A stretch of 64,000 nt of DNA, taken from positions 276,285 to 340,284 of the forward strand of contig NMRB01000070.1 of the NCBI GenBank assembly GCA_002633025.1. Direction: 5' to 3'. Both the position numbers and the translations under genes were made by a program. The stretch comes from Notospermus geniculatus. Lineage: Eukaryota; Nemertea; Pilidiophora; Heteronemertea; Lineidae. How positions within the stretch are numbered: the first letter of the stretch is position 1; each line of letters starts with the position of its first letter. The notes below the pieces were generated by a model. That model saw only the letters and a program-made list of their open reading frames with translations, made no database searches and was not told the DNA's origin. Of this stretch, positions 34,301 through 42,891 are shown one piece after another.

Positions 34301-35251
34301 TTAGTTTTCTATCATACGGCAAGCAACATTTCGACACCGAAAAAGCGATCATTGCATTCCAAGATAATCTTTCTGTTTCCTCTTACACTACGTCAACATT
34401 CTCATAATTACGCTGATGTTATGTCGGTAATTATTGCTTCTGTACAAAAATAGACCAAGACCTTTGAGCCAATTTCGTTCACCTCGGCTGACCAAAGCAT
34501 TCGTTAGAACTCATGCTGAGAAGAAACTTTTGTGATGGCATGGAATCGGAGATTTCCGTCTCCCCACGACGTCAATTCCATTCATTTACAATGTAAACCA
34601 AATCATGACGTATCATTCATTGCTTTCATGTCATGAACAACATAAGCTGGAAACTTTACAAGATTTCAATATTTAGGGATTCGTTAAGGGGCAATTTAAG
34701 CATTATTGGCATTTTATATCCCGCCCAAAACATGGGCGACATCCAATCTAGGTCAAGCAATGTGTTGAGTGTCATTGTCACGACAGATGGCGCATCGTAC
34801 CTTGCAGCAGTCTCAACACAAATGCAACAGCAGTCTTGCGCAACCTGTGTGGACACAATGGTTGAGTGTAGCAACATTGCAATTTGACCTTTGCGGCATT
34901 GTCACCTCACGGTTATACATGATTCACCAATTCGTGACAACGCAAAGAGTACTCGGAGGACGACAACGATTTTCCTTAGTTTCTCACGTATACTGGCAAT
35001 CCAAATGTACACATAAGTTCGGTTGGACCAATGTTGTTTTTCTGTTCACCAAACAAGGATCAACAAGACATTCATCTTCTCAAACCTTTATGAATTACAT
35101 GTATACCACCTAATTACCCCCTTAAATCCATACTCACCGAATCTGACTCGTCCGAAAATTTGTTCACGTTCGTTTCGGTGTCCTCGTCGGAACTGAATAA
35201 AGTTTCAGTGTCGTCACTGTCACTGAACGACCAGTTTTCTAAATCTGATAC
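20326..35251 (-). CDS. Plakin-family cytolinker, 3' part (SH3 and plectin repeats)
   Basis: Six exons read on the minus strand: 35251-35138, 33726-33658, 31432-31337, 31032-30904, 29235-28887 and 25306-20326, about 1912 residues in all if one missing base is allowed. The first gives an acidic linker; the next three give plakin spectrin-repeat helices; the fifth contains the plakin SH3 insertion; the sixth is a 5-kb final exon. Plakins link actin, microtubules, intermediate filaments and junctions in the cytoplasm. The 5' end (start codon and any actin-binding CH domains) is not recognised in the window. The layout, plakin domain followed directly by a disordered stretch and plectin repeats, resembles the short non-rod isoforms of spectraplakins. 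The reading frame is broken once, in the SH3 exon. Confidence 0.82.
26549..26716 (+). pseudogene. Possible coding remnant, unknown family
   Basis: A 55-codon open stretch beginning SGKFIGSSMTSTDLTF and ending at TGA. It is not preceded by an ATG or an obvious acceptor in frame. Adjacent frames upstream and downstream are interrupted by stops. It could be a decayed mobile-element or gene fragment inside the plakin intron. I do not recognise it. Confidence 0.2.
27394..27600. mobile_element. MITE, CACCAAAATCGC family, copy 2
   Basis: Ends ACTACAACAAAATCGCAG and CTACGATTTTGGTGTATA are inverted; the interior shares CCTCGATTCGAAGATAT and GAATGCCGACCATCACCA with the copy at 10.6 kb. It sits in the large plakin intron. 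Confidence 0.8.
28887..29235 (-). CDS. Plakin SH3 exon with one-base frameshift
   Basis: The acceptor TTTATCAG leads in phase 0 into a spectrin-repeat helix (DTLETYNSWWPRLDKLKERC) and then SH3 landmarks: SLCDYTGRN, SLRAGERIVVLDSND, NDWLVNMFPSG. The frame then hits a TAG directly after SGIAT. In the next frame the expected VVPPAS follows and stays open through YNAKLLLYSILHEVD to the donor GTAAGT. One missing base at about 29003-29006 explains the break, and adding one base also makes the exon end in phase 2, exactly what the giant exon requires. A sequencing or assembly error is the simplest cause; a real inactivating allele is possible. Confidence 0.8.
30904..31032 (-). CDS. Plakin spectrin-repeat exon
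   Basis: A phase 0-0 exon of 43 codons between TTTCTTGTAG and GTAGGT. It encodes a helix pair (VYSELDSLKSQLNEALECID, then a segment with FTWEDITEKI) typical of the plakin-domain spectrin repeat that precedes the SH3 insertion. Confidence 0.8.
31337..31432 (-). CDS. Plakin spectrin-repeat exon
   Basis: A phase 0-0 exon of 32 codons between TCTGGTTTTAG and GTAAGG, starting NAGEECEANTQLLTSLIECA. The heptad-like spacing of Leu, Ile and Ala fits a spectrin-repeat helix. Its phase and position are consistent with the neighbouring plakin exons. Confidence 0.72.
31610..32433. mobile_element. Non-autonomous DNA transposon, 42-bp TIRs, TA target
   Basis: Termini GTGTCCCACTGGCGA at 31612 and its complement ending at 32431 extend as an inverted repeat of about 42 bp, flanked by TA on both sides. 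The interior is rich in CTGCGA/TCGCAG and has no transposase. TA duplication suggests a Tc/mariner-like or similar superfamily. It is interrupted by a second element (31816-32148). Confidence 0.85.
31816..32148. mobile_element. Nested element with CACTG termini
   Basis: A 333-bp element begins CACTGTTAGAAAT and ends with its complement; inner arms share GCAGAGTCCCCAG and CTGTAAAATTACAG. A CA dinucleotide flanks both sides. CACTG ends with a short duplication resemble EnSpm/CACTA-type elements, but no transposase is present, so the class is inference. It inserted into the surrounding TA-targeted element, so it is the younger of the two. Confidence 0.75.
32710..33252. mobile_element. Foldback element with CCGCGG palindrome array
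   Basis: Outer arms of roughly 110 bp (32710-32820 and 33140-33252, containing CATAGAGCTCATTGATGAAA and its complement) flank about 16 units of 19-21 bp. Each unit centres on CACCGCGGTG or a one-base variant (CACCGAGGTG, CACCTCGGTG, CACCTTGGTG), separated by AAATTAATTT or AATATTAT spacers. Ten units keep the exact CCGCGG core. Both the whole and each unit are palindromic. It lies in a plakin intron. Confidence 0.85.
33658..33726 (-). CDS. Plakin exon, 23 codons
   Basis: A phase 0-0 exon between GGCTAATTCCAG and GTAAGT, encoding DDPTLALTDKQLAYRDKIES and three more residues. It is small and helical; membership in the plakin transcript rests on phase, strand and order rather than on a strong motif. 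Confidence 0.65.
35138..35251 (-). CDS. Plakin-side acidic exon, 38 codons
   Basis: A phase 0-0 exon between TTTATTTTGCAG and GTGAGT. It is Asp/Ser/Glu-rich (FSDSDDTETLFSSDEDTETN) and probably a flexible linker. It has no ATG, so an upstream exon must exist; I could not find it with confidence between 35.3 and 42.8 kb. Confidence 0.62.
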
Positions 35252-35839
35252 CTGCAAAATAAAGTTGTACAGTCAATGCAGCATCTCCATTCAATTATTA
35301 CCCTGGAAACATTGATTAAATCCAAGATTGAGAAGAAGGCTAGCTGGATGAACTACATGACACGATTCGTAGTGACTCATATCATCAAACCCTCTCCTTG
35401 CCAAAACACTGATCTATCAATGAGGAAATATCCAATCCTTTCCGTGGAAAATTCAAAACCACAACTTTTTTCAAAGTATACGTACATCACCTGAAGAAGA
35501 GAGTAGGCCAATCTATATATTAGTTGCCTTTACACCATACATGTAGTTTTTAAATGACCAACCTTCAAAGTGGCCGCCCCAATTTTACTGTGATCAAGAT
35601 TGACGCATTGCTTGGCTTAGCAGGTGAAATGATCGTGGTCATGCACACACAATCGAAAACTCGAATTAGATATGACAGTTCTTCAGTACGAATACACTGA
35701 CTGTGGGCCTATTCTGACAATGGTTGCATGATAAATTGAAAGGTATTGATTCAATGAAAAATTTCCATTCTTCAAAGCAATGAGACTACAAACACAGACA
35801 GGATTTGGTTATAGTCCTTTACTTTGTACAGTAGACAAT

Positions 35840-35932
35840 GGGTGATTTCAAAGTTGGTGTTAACACGGTGTTTACAATGCATTAAAGCATTGTAAACACG
35901 GTGTTAACACCAACTTTGAAATCACCCATTGT
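35840..35932. mobile_element. Palindromic MITE present in only one of two copies
   Basis: An almost perfect palindrome of about 93 bp with ends CAATGGGTGATTTCAAAG and its complement, and a tip around GCATTGTAAAC. The corresponding site in copy 2 (about 36560) reads GACAATGTAGTC, with the element missing. A related element with ends CAATGGGTGAGTTCAAAG and CTTTGAGATCACCCAGTG occurs at 51.4 kb. Confidence 0.8.
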
Positions 35933-35950
35933 AGTCACGAAGTCACTGAG

Positions 35951-36276
35951 ATACACCAAAATCGCAGTTGTTTAAAGGTCACAGAGGTCTGATTTTGCCG
36001 GGTTCCAGCTTCTGTTGGTGATGGTAGGCATTGCTGACCACACAGCGAGCTGTTGACAGGCTATCTTCGAGTGATTAGTGTTGAAGGCGTTAGGAACCCG
36101 TGGAGAAGGCAGGGGTGGCCGCATAGAAACTCCGCCAGTGCTTCGACAGCCTATCGGTGTTAAAATGCATGGGAAAATGTACAGCACTATCGGCAGATGG
36201 GCTCCGCTGGCGGTAGCGGAGTTTCTATGCGGCCACCCCTGGTCTCTATGACCATACAACTGCGACTTTGGTGTAT
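35951..36276. mobile_element. MITE, CACCAAAATCGC family, copy 3
   Basis: Ends ATACACCAAAATCGCAGTTG and CAACTGCGACTTTGGTGTAT. A second hairpin, GGGGTGGCCGCATAGAAACT and its complement, lies inside (about 36112-36240) and makes this copy longer than those at 10.6 and 27.4 kb. The near-identical partner is at 36583-36906. Confidence 0.8.
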
Positions 36277-36508
36277 TTTTTGCCTGGTCATTCTACTGAA
36301 GTTAGAGAATACGGCAGACGTCACCAGGACATCCTCCCATAGCAGAGCTTTGGTCTCGCTCCTTCTTCTATGCTCGCTGTGAGCATGGTGAGTGGATGAA
36401 GAGAGAGGGGTAAGAAAACCCAACCTCGTACCCAGGGGTTTGTGCGCTCCTGGGCTCTGGGTTGACGCTTACAAACCCCAAACTGGTTCCCAGAATGCAT
36501 TTCGCTCN

Positions 36509-37046
36509 ACAAACACAGACAGGATTTGGTTATAGTCCTTTACTTTGTACAGTAGACAATGTAGTCACGAAGTCACTGAGATACACCAAAATCGCAGTTG
36601 TTTAAAGGTCACAGAGGTCTGATTTTGCCGGGTTCCAGCTTCTGTTGGTGATGGTAGGCATTGCTGACCACACAGCGAGCTGTTGACAGGCTATCTTCGA
36701 GTGATTAGTGTTGAAGGCGTTAGGAACCCGTGGAGAAGGCAGGGGTGGCCGCATAGAAACTCCGCCAGTGCTTCGACAGCCTATCGGTGTTAAAATGCAT
36801 GGGAAAATGTACAGCACTATCGGCAGATGGGCTCCGCTAGCGGTAGCGGAGTTTCTATGCGGCCACCCCTGGTCTCTATGACCATACAACTGCGACTTTG
36901 GTGTATTTTTTGCCTGGTCATTCTACTGAAGTTAGAGAATACGGCAGACGTCACCAGGACATCCTCCCATAGCAGAGCTTTGGTCTCGCTCCTTCTTCTA
37001 TGCTCGCTGTGAGTGGATGAAGAGAGAGGGGTAAGAAAACCTGCTG
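36509..37046. repeat. Duplicated segment, copy 2 (empty site)
   Basis: Starts right after the N at 36508 and repeats copy 1 without the palindrome. It continues past the point where copy 1 diverges into a complete CATCCTCCCA...TGGGAGGATG hairpin end. This pattern fits two haplotypes placed in tandem by assembly, although a true tandem duplication is possible. Confidence 0.85.
36583..36906. mobile_element. MITE, CACCAAAATCGC family, copy 4
   Basis: The partner of the copy at 35951 within the duplicated segment, with the same ends and inner hairpin. It differs by isolated substitutions (for example CTAGCGG for CTGGCGG). Confidence 0.8.
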
Positions 37047-38111
37047 TGGGAGGATGGGACGCGAGGGACTCTATTACCATCACCGACATCGTTAGCTGAA
37101 CTGATACGTGTTTCTTGTCATCAGCCCCGACGGTATCAGTCGTAAATTTCATGTTAGGTGTTGCCGATAGTTCTAAAGCCACCCACACTTTACATTCATG
37201 ACATCGATTTGCAAGATGAAAAAGCCACATTTATTGTATACAAACCTTTATCTGAGGGCCCTGTAAATTCGTTTGGCAAGAACGGGAATGGGATCTTCGA
37301 ACACCTTTATCAAAACGTAGACTATCGATCAAATATTTAAAAAGCGACGTTTCCTCAAAAAAGAACTAAAGAAATGGTTAGCTCCTTTTCAAAACGGCGA
37401 CATCTACTATCTCGATTCTTTGGAAATATCAAACATGCCAGGGCTACCTGAATGCGTGATTTATGACCTTATGCAAGACTTACTGTTATTCACTTGATAA
37501 AGACCGACCTAGATCATTTGATCTGCAGTGGATAGCTACCAGATTTGGTACGCTGATCATCAACGCCATGCAAAGTGGACGGTATCCAAACCGCAAAAGA
37601 TATCCCCATGAGATGGGGCGGGGCCTGTCAGCCCGACCATAGTTGAAAGGGGCATACATTGTTTTTATGGTGACCATCTTCAAATTGCAGCACGCCTATT
37701 CGTGTAAGAAACCTTATCCTAGAGAATCGAAGCACACACAGCAAAAAACCAATTCGCCTTCCTCCTCGAAATGTCCGGAAACCAATTTCAAGATGGCTGC
37801 CGTGGTGGCCATATTGAAATTCGTAGAACACCCATTTTCGAAACAAATATAATAAGCTAGCACAGGCCCAACCTTCTGAAAAAAGTTTGTGAGTTAATCG
37901 AATCATTGTTGAGTAATACTCATTACACATTGCTATAAGGACAGCAGACAGAGAGACAGACGGACGGACGGACGACGCCTGCGATGACAATTAACCCTCT
38001 AGCCTCTATATGGGGAGGGCCTGAGGGGTAAAAAATCTAGCGTCAGGATTTCTATATAAGATTTAGGAAGATTCTCTTCGAAGTTCAACATTGTTGAGTT
38101 CTTGATTATTA

Positions 38112-38252
38112 GGGACGTTGAGATCAGCGACTTATCTCGGATCCTTATGTACGTATACGGATAGAATTCTGTACAACGAGGACAAATTTTGTGTACATTT
38201 CGATCCGTATACGTATAAGGATCCCTGATAAGTCGCTGATCTCAACCTCCCT
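38112..38252. mobile_element. Hairpin MITE
   Basis: About 50-bp inverted arms containing TTGAGATCAGCGACTTATC and ATCCGTATACGTATAAGGAT, with ends AGGGA and TCCCT flanked by ATTATT and ATTAT, a possible target duplication. There is no coding sequence. Confidence 0.78.
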
Positions 38253-39296
38253 ATTATCATGCACTGTTACGGTAGCAATCAAAACGGAGTCTTCTTCATC
38301 AGCTGGAACATCGGCAAAAGACAAAAAGATTCTCTTGAGTATTTAGCCTATTATATATTTCATCGGGACATTCTTTACGAAAAGTCACCAAACTCAGGCC
38401 TACGTAGCTTGCGTAGCCCAAGTAGGCCTGCGTACATACACATTTTCCAATCGGCTTCATGTGCTCTACACACTCACCTCCATCATAAGCTGTGTCTTCA
38501 GTCGGCTTTCGAAGATGATCAAGTTTCTTCACAACTGAGCCACTATATGGATGAGGGTGTGTCTCCAAATACGACGGTCTGCAACATCTCGTCAGTTAGG
38601 CTAACTACTGGTAGTGTCGTCTTCGGTTTACCAGCGGCGCATCTGTCGTTCTTGTCATCTCCGACCGAAATATTCCGACATGATTTCATCTTCCTACAAA
38701 AATTACTGTTAATTTGACAAGATGGAACATCACAGCAAATGATATGCATAATCCAAGTCCTGATTTACTCCAGCATCAGACGAAGACGAAAAACAGGAGG
38801 ACGTTGTTCGTCCTGCCCGACCGTCTCTGCACCATTTCCATTTCTGACGACAAGGAGCTGATCAATGCATTTTCTCCAATTGAAACACCATAAATGTTAG
38901 ACGCCGTGCCAAGACCTCTTCCTGAGCCATTCAATCACTCCATACATATACTTTAACCCACACTAGACCCCTCTTTGTCACTTTGTTATGATAGATCTAT
39001 GACGCTAGACACCTCCACTTCACGTCAAATTCAAACACTACCGAGGGGCCTTTGAGAATATAGTTTACATGTACCCGGTGCTCAGAAAACACCCCGTGTT
39101 TTTTAGGCTTAAGTTTAAAGGGAGATGCGTCAACGGACAAGATATATCGCCAATCAAAACAGGCTACCGGTTCGGTACACAACTACGGTAGGGTAGGCCT
39201 GCGAAGTAAGACACAGGTCGCTATAGAAACACCTAGGTTCTACAACGTCTGCCATGTCTGCATTCTTCATCGTCAAAATCTTTGCTGACGACTGCT

Positions 39297-39420
39297 TCCA
39301 AACATCCTCCCACAGCAGGGCTTTGGTCTCGTTCCTCTTCGAATACAATCTGCACACAAAGTTTGTGTGAGTGGATGAAGAGGAGCGAGGTAAAAACTCC
39401 TGCTGTGGGAGGATGGCTTC
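39297..39420. mobile_element. Short MITE with CATCCTCCCA ends
   Basis: Ends CATCCTCCCACAGCAG and CTGCTGTGGGAGGATG are inverted, about 124 bp apart, and extend into CTTCCAAA/CTTCCAAA flanks. The interior GTGAGTGGATGAAGAG and CTTTGGTCTCG words recur at 36338-36415 and 36960-37058, so three related copies lie within 3 kb. Confidence 0.75.
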
Positions 39421-40039
39421 CAAAAGAGATGTAGGTTAATTTAGGGGCATACACCTATGCAGGGTGTGACAGGAATCAGCGTCCTAGGAATGCAAGCCCG
39501 CCGAACAATAGGCCGCTATCGTAAGGCTATTTTCGAACGGTCATGGTCTCTCTATAGCCATATATTCTAATCCCACGCTGAACAATTAGGACCGGACTTT
39601 GGTTCCTGGGGGGAGTTGGATTCACACCTGAGCCCTGTCAAAATTTGTGCCACACCGCAGGGAACATAGGCCTACATCCTGTACATGTATTTTAATGTCA
39701 TCCCTTTAAACTAGAATGGCCGCATAAACAAGGCAGAACTTTTTTTGCTGTGCACGCCATTTGACATTATATATTAATCTCACTTTTCTATCGCCACGCT
39801 TTTAGATGTTTTGAAGTCTTTTGTGGGAACGAGTTCTTCACAACACCATGAAAATGTGACCTATTTACTTTCTTTTCGGCCATTCGATGTCTGGTGTCAA
39901 GTATGATTCTTTTTATTTTGTTTAACAATACTCCTTAAGAGGTCGATGCCTGGGTGGGACAGACAGAAATGGCGCGAAATGTGACTCGAATTGCGCACAT
40001 TTCACGCATCCTGTCTCAAATCGTCCCAAGCAACTTTCA

Positions 40040-40350
40040 CGTTGTAACCAGATAACAAGTCATCGTGTTAAAACAAGATATTTATCTGGTTATAACGCGA
40101 TACTTATCTGGTTAAAACAAGATAGTCATCTGGTTAAAACAAGATAGTCATCTCGTTAAAACAAGATAAGTTATCTGGTTAAAACAGGATAGTTATCTGG
40201 TTAAAACAAGATACATGTAGTTATCTGGTTATAACAAGACAGTTATCTGGTTAAAACAAGATAGATCTGGTTATAACGCGAGAATCATCTGAAACAAGAT
40301 GGTCATCTGGTAACGCGTGCTTTTCTGGTTTGAACGCCTTAATTACATCT
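40040..40350 (+). repeat. TATCTGGTTAAAACAAGATAG satellite
   Basis: About a dozen copies of a 20-26-bp unit (TATCTGGTTAAAACAAGATA), with variants GTTATAACGCGATA and CATCTGGTT. Each unit is partly self-complementary. No transcript features were seen. Confidence 0.8.
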
Positions 40351-40442
40351 GGTTCGAACCAAATGAAAAAAAAACCGTAACCCGGCACCAATACGCTTCC
40401 GTAACATGGACCACCAGAATGTAAAAAAGTCGACCCCCGGTA

Positions 40443-42836
40443 GAAACTCGCTCAGCTATACTGGTACTTGGTCTTCAGGGCAGCCTGCAGTTCGAATCAA
40501 TCAGGACAGTTTTCGGTCTATGTCCCGGGTTACTTGCACATGCGTACAAGATGCACAGGGTAGTTTACAGATTTCACAAAAGAGGGAAGCAGCTGACGGC
40601 TCACCAGTCTCCACACAGGGCTCCAGACTCTCCAAGCACACGCGCACATGCGTACAAGTTGCACAGGGCAGTTCACGGATTTCACAAAAGATGGCAGCAG
40701 CTGACGGCTCACCAGCCTCCACACACAGGCCTACAAACACTCCAAGCATACAGGCACATGCGTAGAAGATGCACAGGGTAGTTCATCCATCGAACAACAA
40801 GATGGCAGCACCTGACGGCCCGCCCGCCAGTCTCCATGGCAACCAGCATCAGACTTTGTATATTTGTAAATATTTTTTATTCTCTTTCATGTAACTGTAA
40901 AACTTTTGAAAAGTAATAAATAATTCGTGATTCGTAGGCTAATCTCAACAGAGGCCTAGAAACACGCTCAGCTATAGGCCTACTGGTACTTGGTCTAATG
41001 GGCAGTCTGCATTCGAATCACTCAGGACAGAGTTCGGTATATGTCCCGGGTTACTTGCACATGCGTACAAGATGCACGGGGGTAGTTCACAGATTTCACA
41101 AAAGAGGGAAGCAGCTGACGGCTCAAAGGTCTCCACACAGGCCTCCAGGCTCTCCAAGCTCACCCGCACATGCGTACAAGGTGCACAGGGTAGTTTACAG
41201 ATTTCACAAAAGATGGCAGCAGCTGACGGCTCGCCAGTCTCCACACACAGGCCTACAAATTCTCCAAGCATACAGACACATGCGTGGAAGATGCACAGGG
41301 TAGTTCATCCATCGAACAACAAGATGGCAGCACCTGACGACCCGCCCGCCAGTCTCCATGGCAACCAGCATCGGACTGTGTACATTTGTAAATATTTTTT
41401 ATTCCCTTACATATAACTGTAATACTTGTGAAAAGTAATAAATAATTCGTAATTCGTAATCTGAACAGAAGCCTAGAACCTCCCTCAGCTATACTGGTAC
41501 TTGGTCTTCAGGGCATTTTGGTTCCCTCAGTCACCGCTAGGTTGAAAGGTGACTTCGGTAGCTACCGCCATTTTGTTGAGACTCATTATCATAATTTGGG
41601 GATTCCCTTGTCACATGTCTGACATCCTGCCAATCGGCCATGTTGACATTTTCTGAACAGGTGGGTTTGTTTGGGATTCCCCATTCTAATCAGGTCAGTC
41701 TGTTTCTAAAAATAGCATCGGGGCGAAAAATTCGCCCCGAAGATGGCGGCCGCTACCGAAGTCACCTTTCAACCTAGCGGTGACTGAGGGAACCAAAATG
41801 TCTTCAGGGCAGCCTGCATTCGAATCAATCAGGACAGTGTTCGGTCTATGTCTCGGGTCACTTGCACATGCGTACAAGATGCACAGAGTAGTTCACAGAT
41901 TTCACAAAAGGAGGCAGCAGCTGACGGCTCACCAGTCTCCACACAGGCATCCAGACACTCCAAGCTCACCCGCACATGCGTGCAAGGTGCACAGGGTAGT
42001 TCACAGGTTTCACAAAAGATGGCAGCAGCTGACGGCTCACCAGTCTCCACACACAGGCCTACAAACCTCCAAGCATACAGGCACATGCATAGAAGATGCA
42101 CATGGGTAGTTCATCCATCGAACAACAAGATGGCAGCACTTGACGGCCCCCGCCCCAATCTGAACGTCAGAGAACGATTCGTGCCAACATCGTAACTCTG
42201 ACGTATATCGGACAGCGCCATATTGCTCCGTGAACNCTCTGTTGAAATTACGAATTATTTATTACTTTTCAAAAGTAGCCTACTATAGTTATATGTAAGA
42301 GAATAAAAAAATATTAACAAATGTACACAGTCAGATGTTGGTTGCCATGGAGACGGGCGGGCGGGCCGTCAGGTGCTGCCATCTTGTTGTTCGATGGATG
42401 AACTACCCTGTGCATCTTCTACGCATGTGCCTGTATGCTTGGAGAGTTTGTAGGCCTGTGTGTGGAGACTGGTGAGCCGTCAGTTGCTGCCATCTTTTGT
42501 GAAATCTGTGAACTGCCCTGTGCACCTTGTACGCATGTGCGGGTGAGCTTGGAGTGTTTGGAGGCCTGTGTGGAGACTGGTGTGCCGTCAGCTGCTGCCC
42601 CCTTTTGTGAAATCTTTAAACTCCCCTGTGCACCTTGTACGCATGTGCGGGGGAGCTTGGAGTGTCTGGAGGCCTGTGTGGAGACTGGTGTGCCGTCAGT
42701 TGCTGCCCTCTTTTGTGAAATCTGTAAAGTACCCTGTGCATCTTGTACGCATGTGCAAGTAGCCCGGGACATAGACCGAACTCTGTTCTGATTGATTCGA
42801 ATGCAGGCTGCCCAGAAGACCAAGTACCAGTACAGC
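40443..42836. repeat. Four-block repeat array, last block inverted
   Basis: Blocks of about 500 bp at about 40443-40960 (+), 40968-41465 (+), 41477-42140 (+, split by a transposon) and 42236-42836 (inverted). Each contains a lead segment (TGGTACTTGGTCTTCAGGGC, GTTCGAATCAATCAGGACAG), two or more subunits of about 110 bp (ACAAAAGATGGCAGCAGCTG, CTCCACACAGG, CACATGCGTACAAG) and an AATAAATAATTCGT tail. The GTTCGAATC word matches a pol III B-box, so a tRNA-derived retroposon ancestor is conceivable. The array stops about 55 bp before the beta carbonic anhydrase ATG. Confidence 0.8.
41514..41800. mobile_element. Mutator-like MITE with 9-bp target duplication
   Basis: A 287-bp element begins CATTTTGGTTCCCTCAGTCA and ends with the complement, arms about 55 bp. 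It is flanked on both sides by TCTTCAGGG (41505-41513 and 41801-41809). Sister repeat blocks keep the uninterrupted site GTCTTCAGGGCAGCC, proving insertion. A 9-bp duplication with long inverted ends is typical of Mutator-like elements. Confidence 0.9.
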
Positions 42837-42891
42837 TGAGCACAATGTTGTTAGTGTGGTAAGCGGTGTGCGAAAACCAAAACCATGCAAA

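Larger units (their letters stand above)
35788..36420. repeat. Duplicated segment, copy 1 (filled site)
   Basis: Nearly identical to 36509-37046, starting at AAACACAGACAGGATTTGGT. This copy carries an extra palindrome (35840-35932) absent from copy 2, and the two differ by a few substitutions and a short GAGCATG indel. It diverges from copy 2 after GGTAAGAAAAC. Copy 2 starts immediately after a single N at 36508. Confidence 0.85.
35252..42891. other. Repeat-rich interval without recognised genes
   Basis: A 7.6-kb stretch between the plakin exons and beta carbonic anhydrase. It contains the duplicated segment around the N at 36508, several hairpin elements, the TATCTGGTT satellite, and the four-block array with its N at 42236. 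Open frames in the arrays are present on both strands and mirror the repeats. Missing 5' exons of the plakin gene may be hidden here. Confidence 0.5.

Noticed and set aside
36817-37230. A 137-codon minus-strand frame
   Set aside because: It lies in the duplicated MITE-rich segment and is largely made of hairpin sequence.
40480-40500. Possible tRNA gene because of the GTTCGAATC B-box word
   Set aside because: No cloverleaf, anticodon stem or acceptor stem could be formed; at most a remnant in a retroposon-like repeat.
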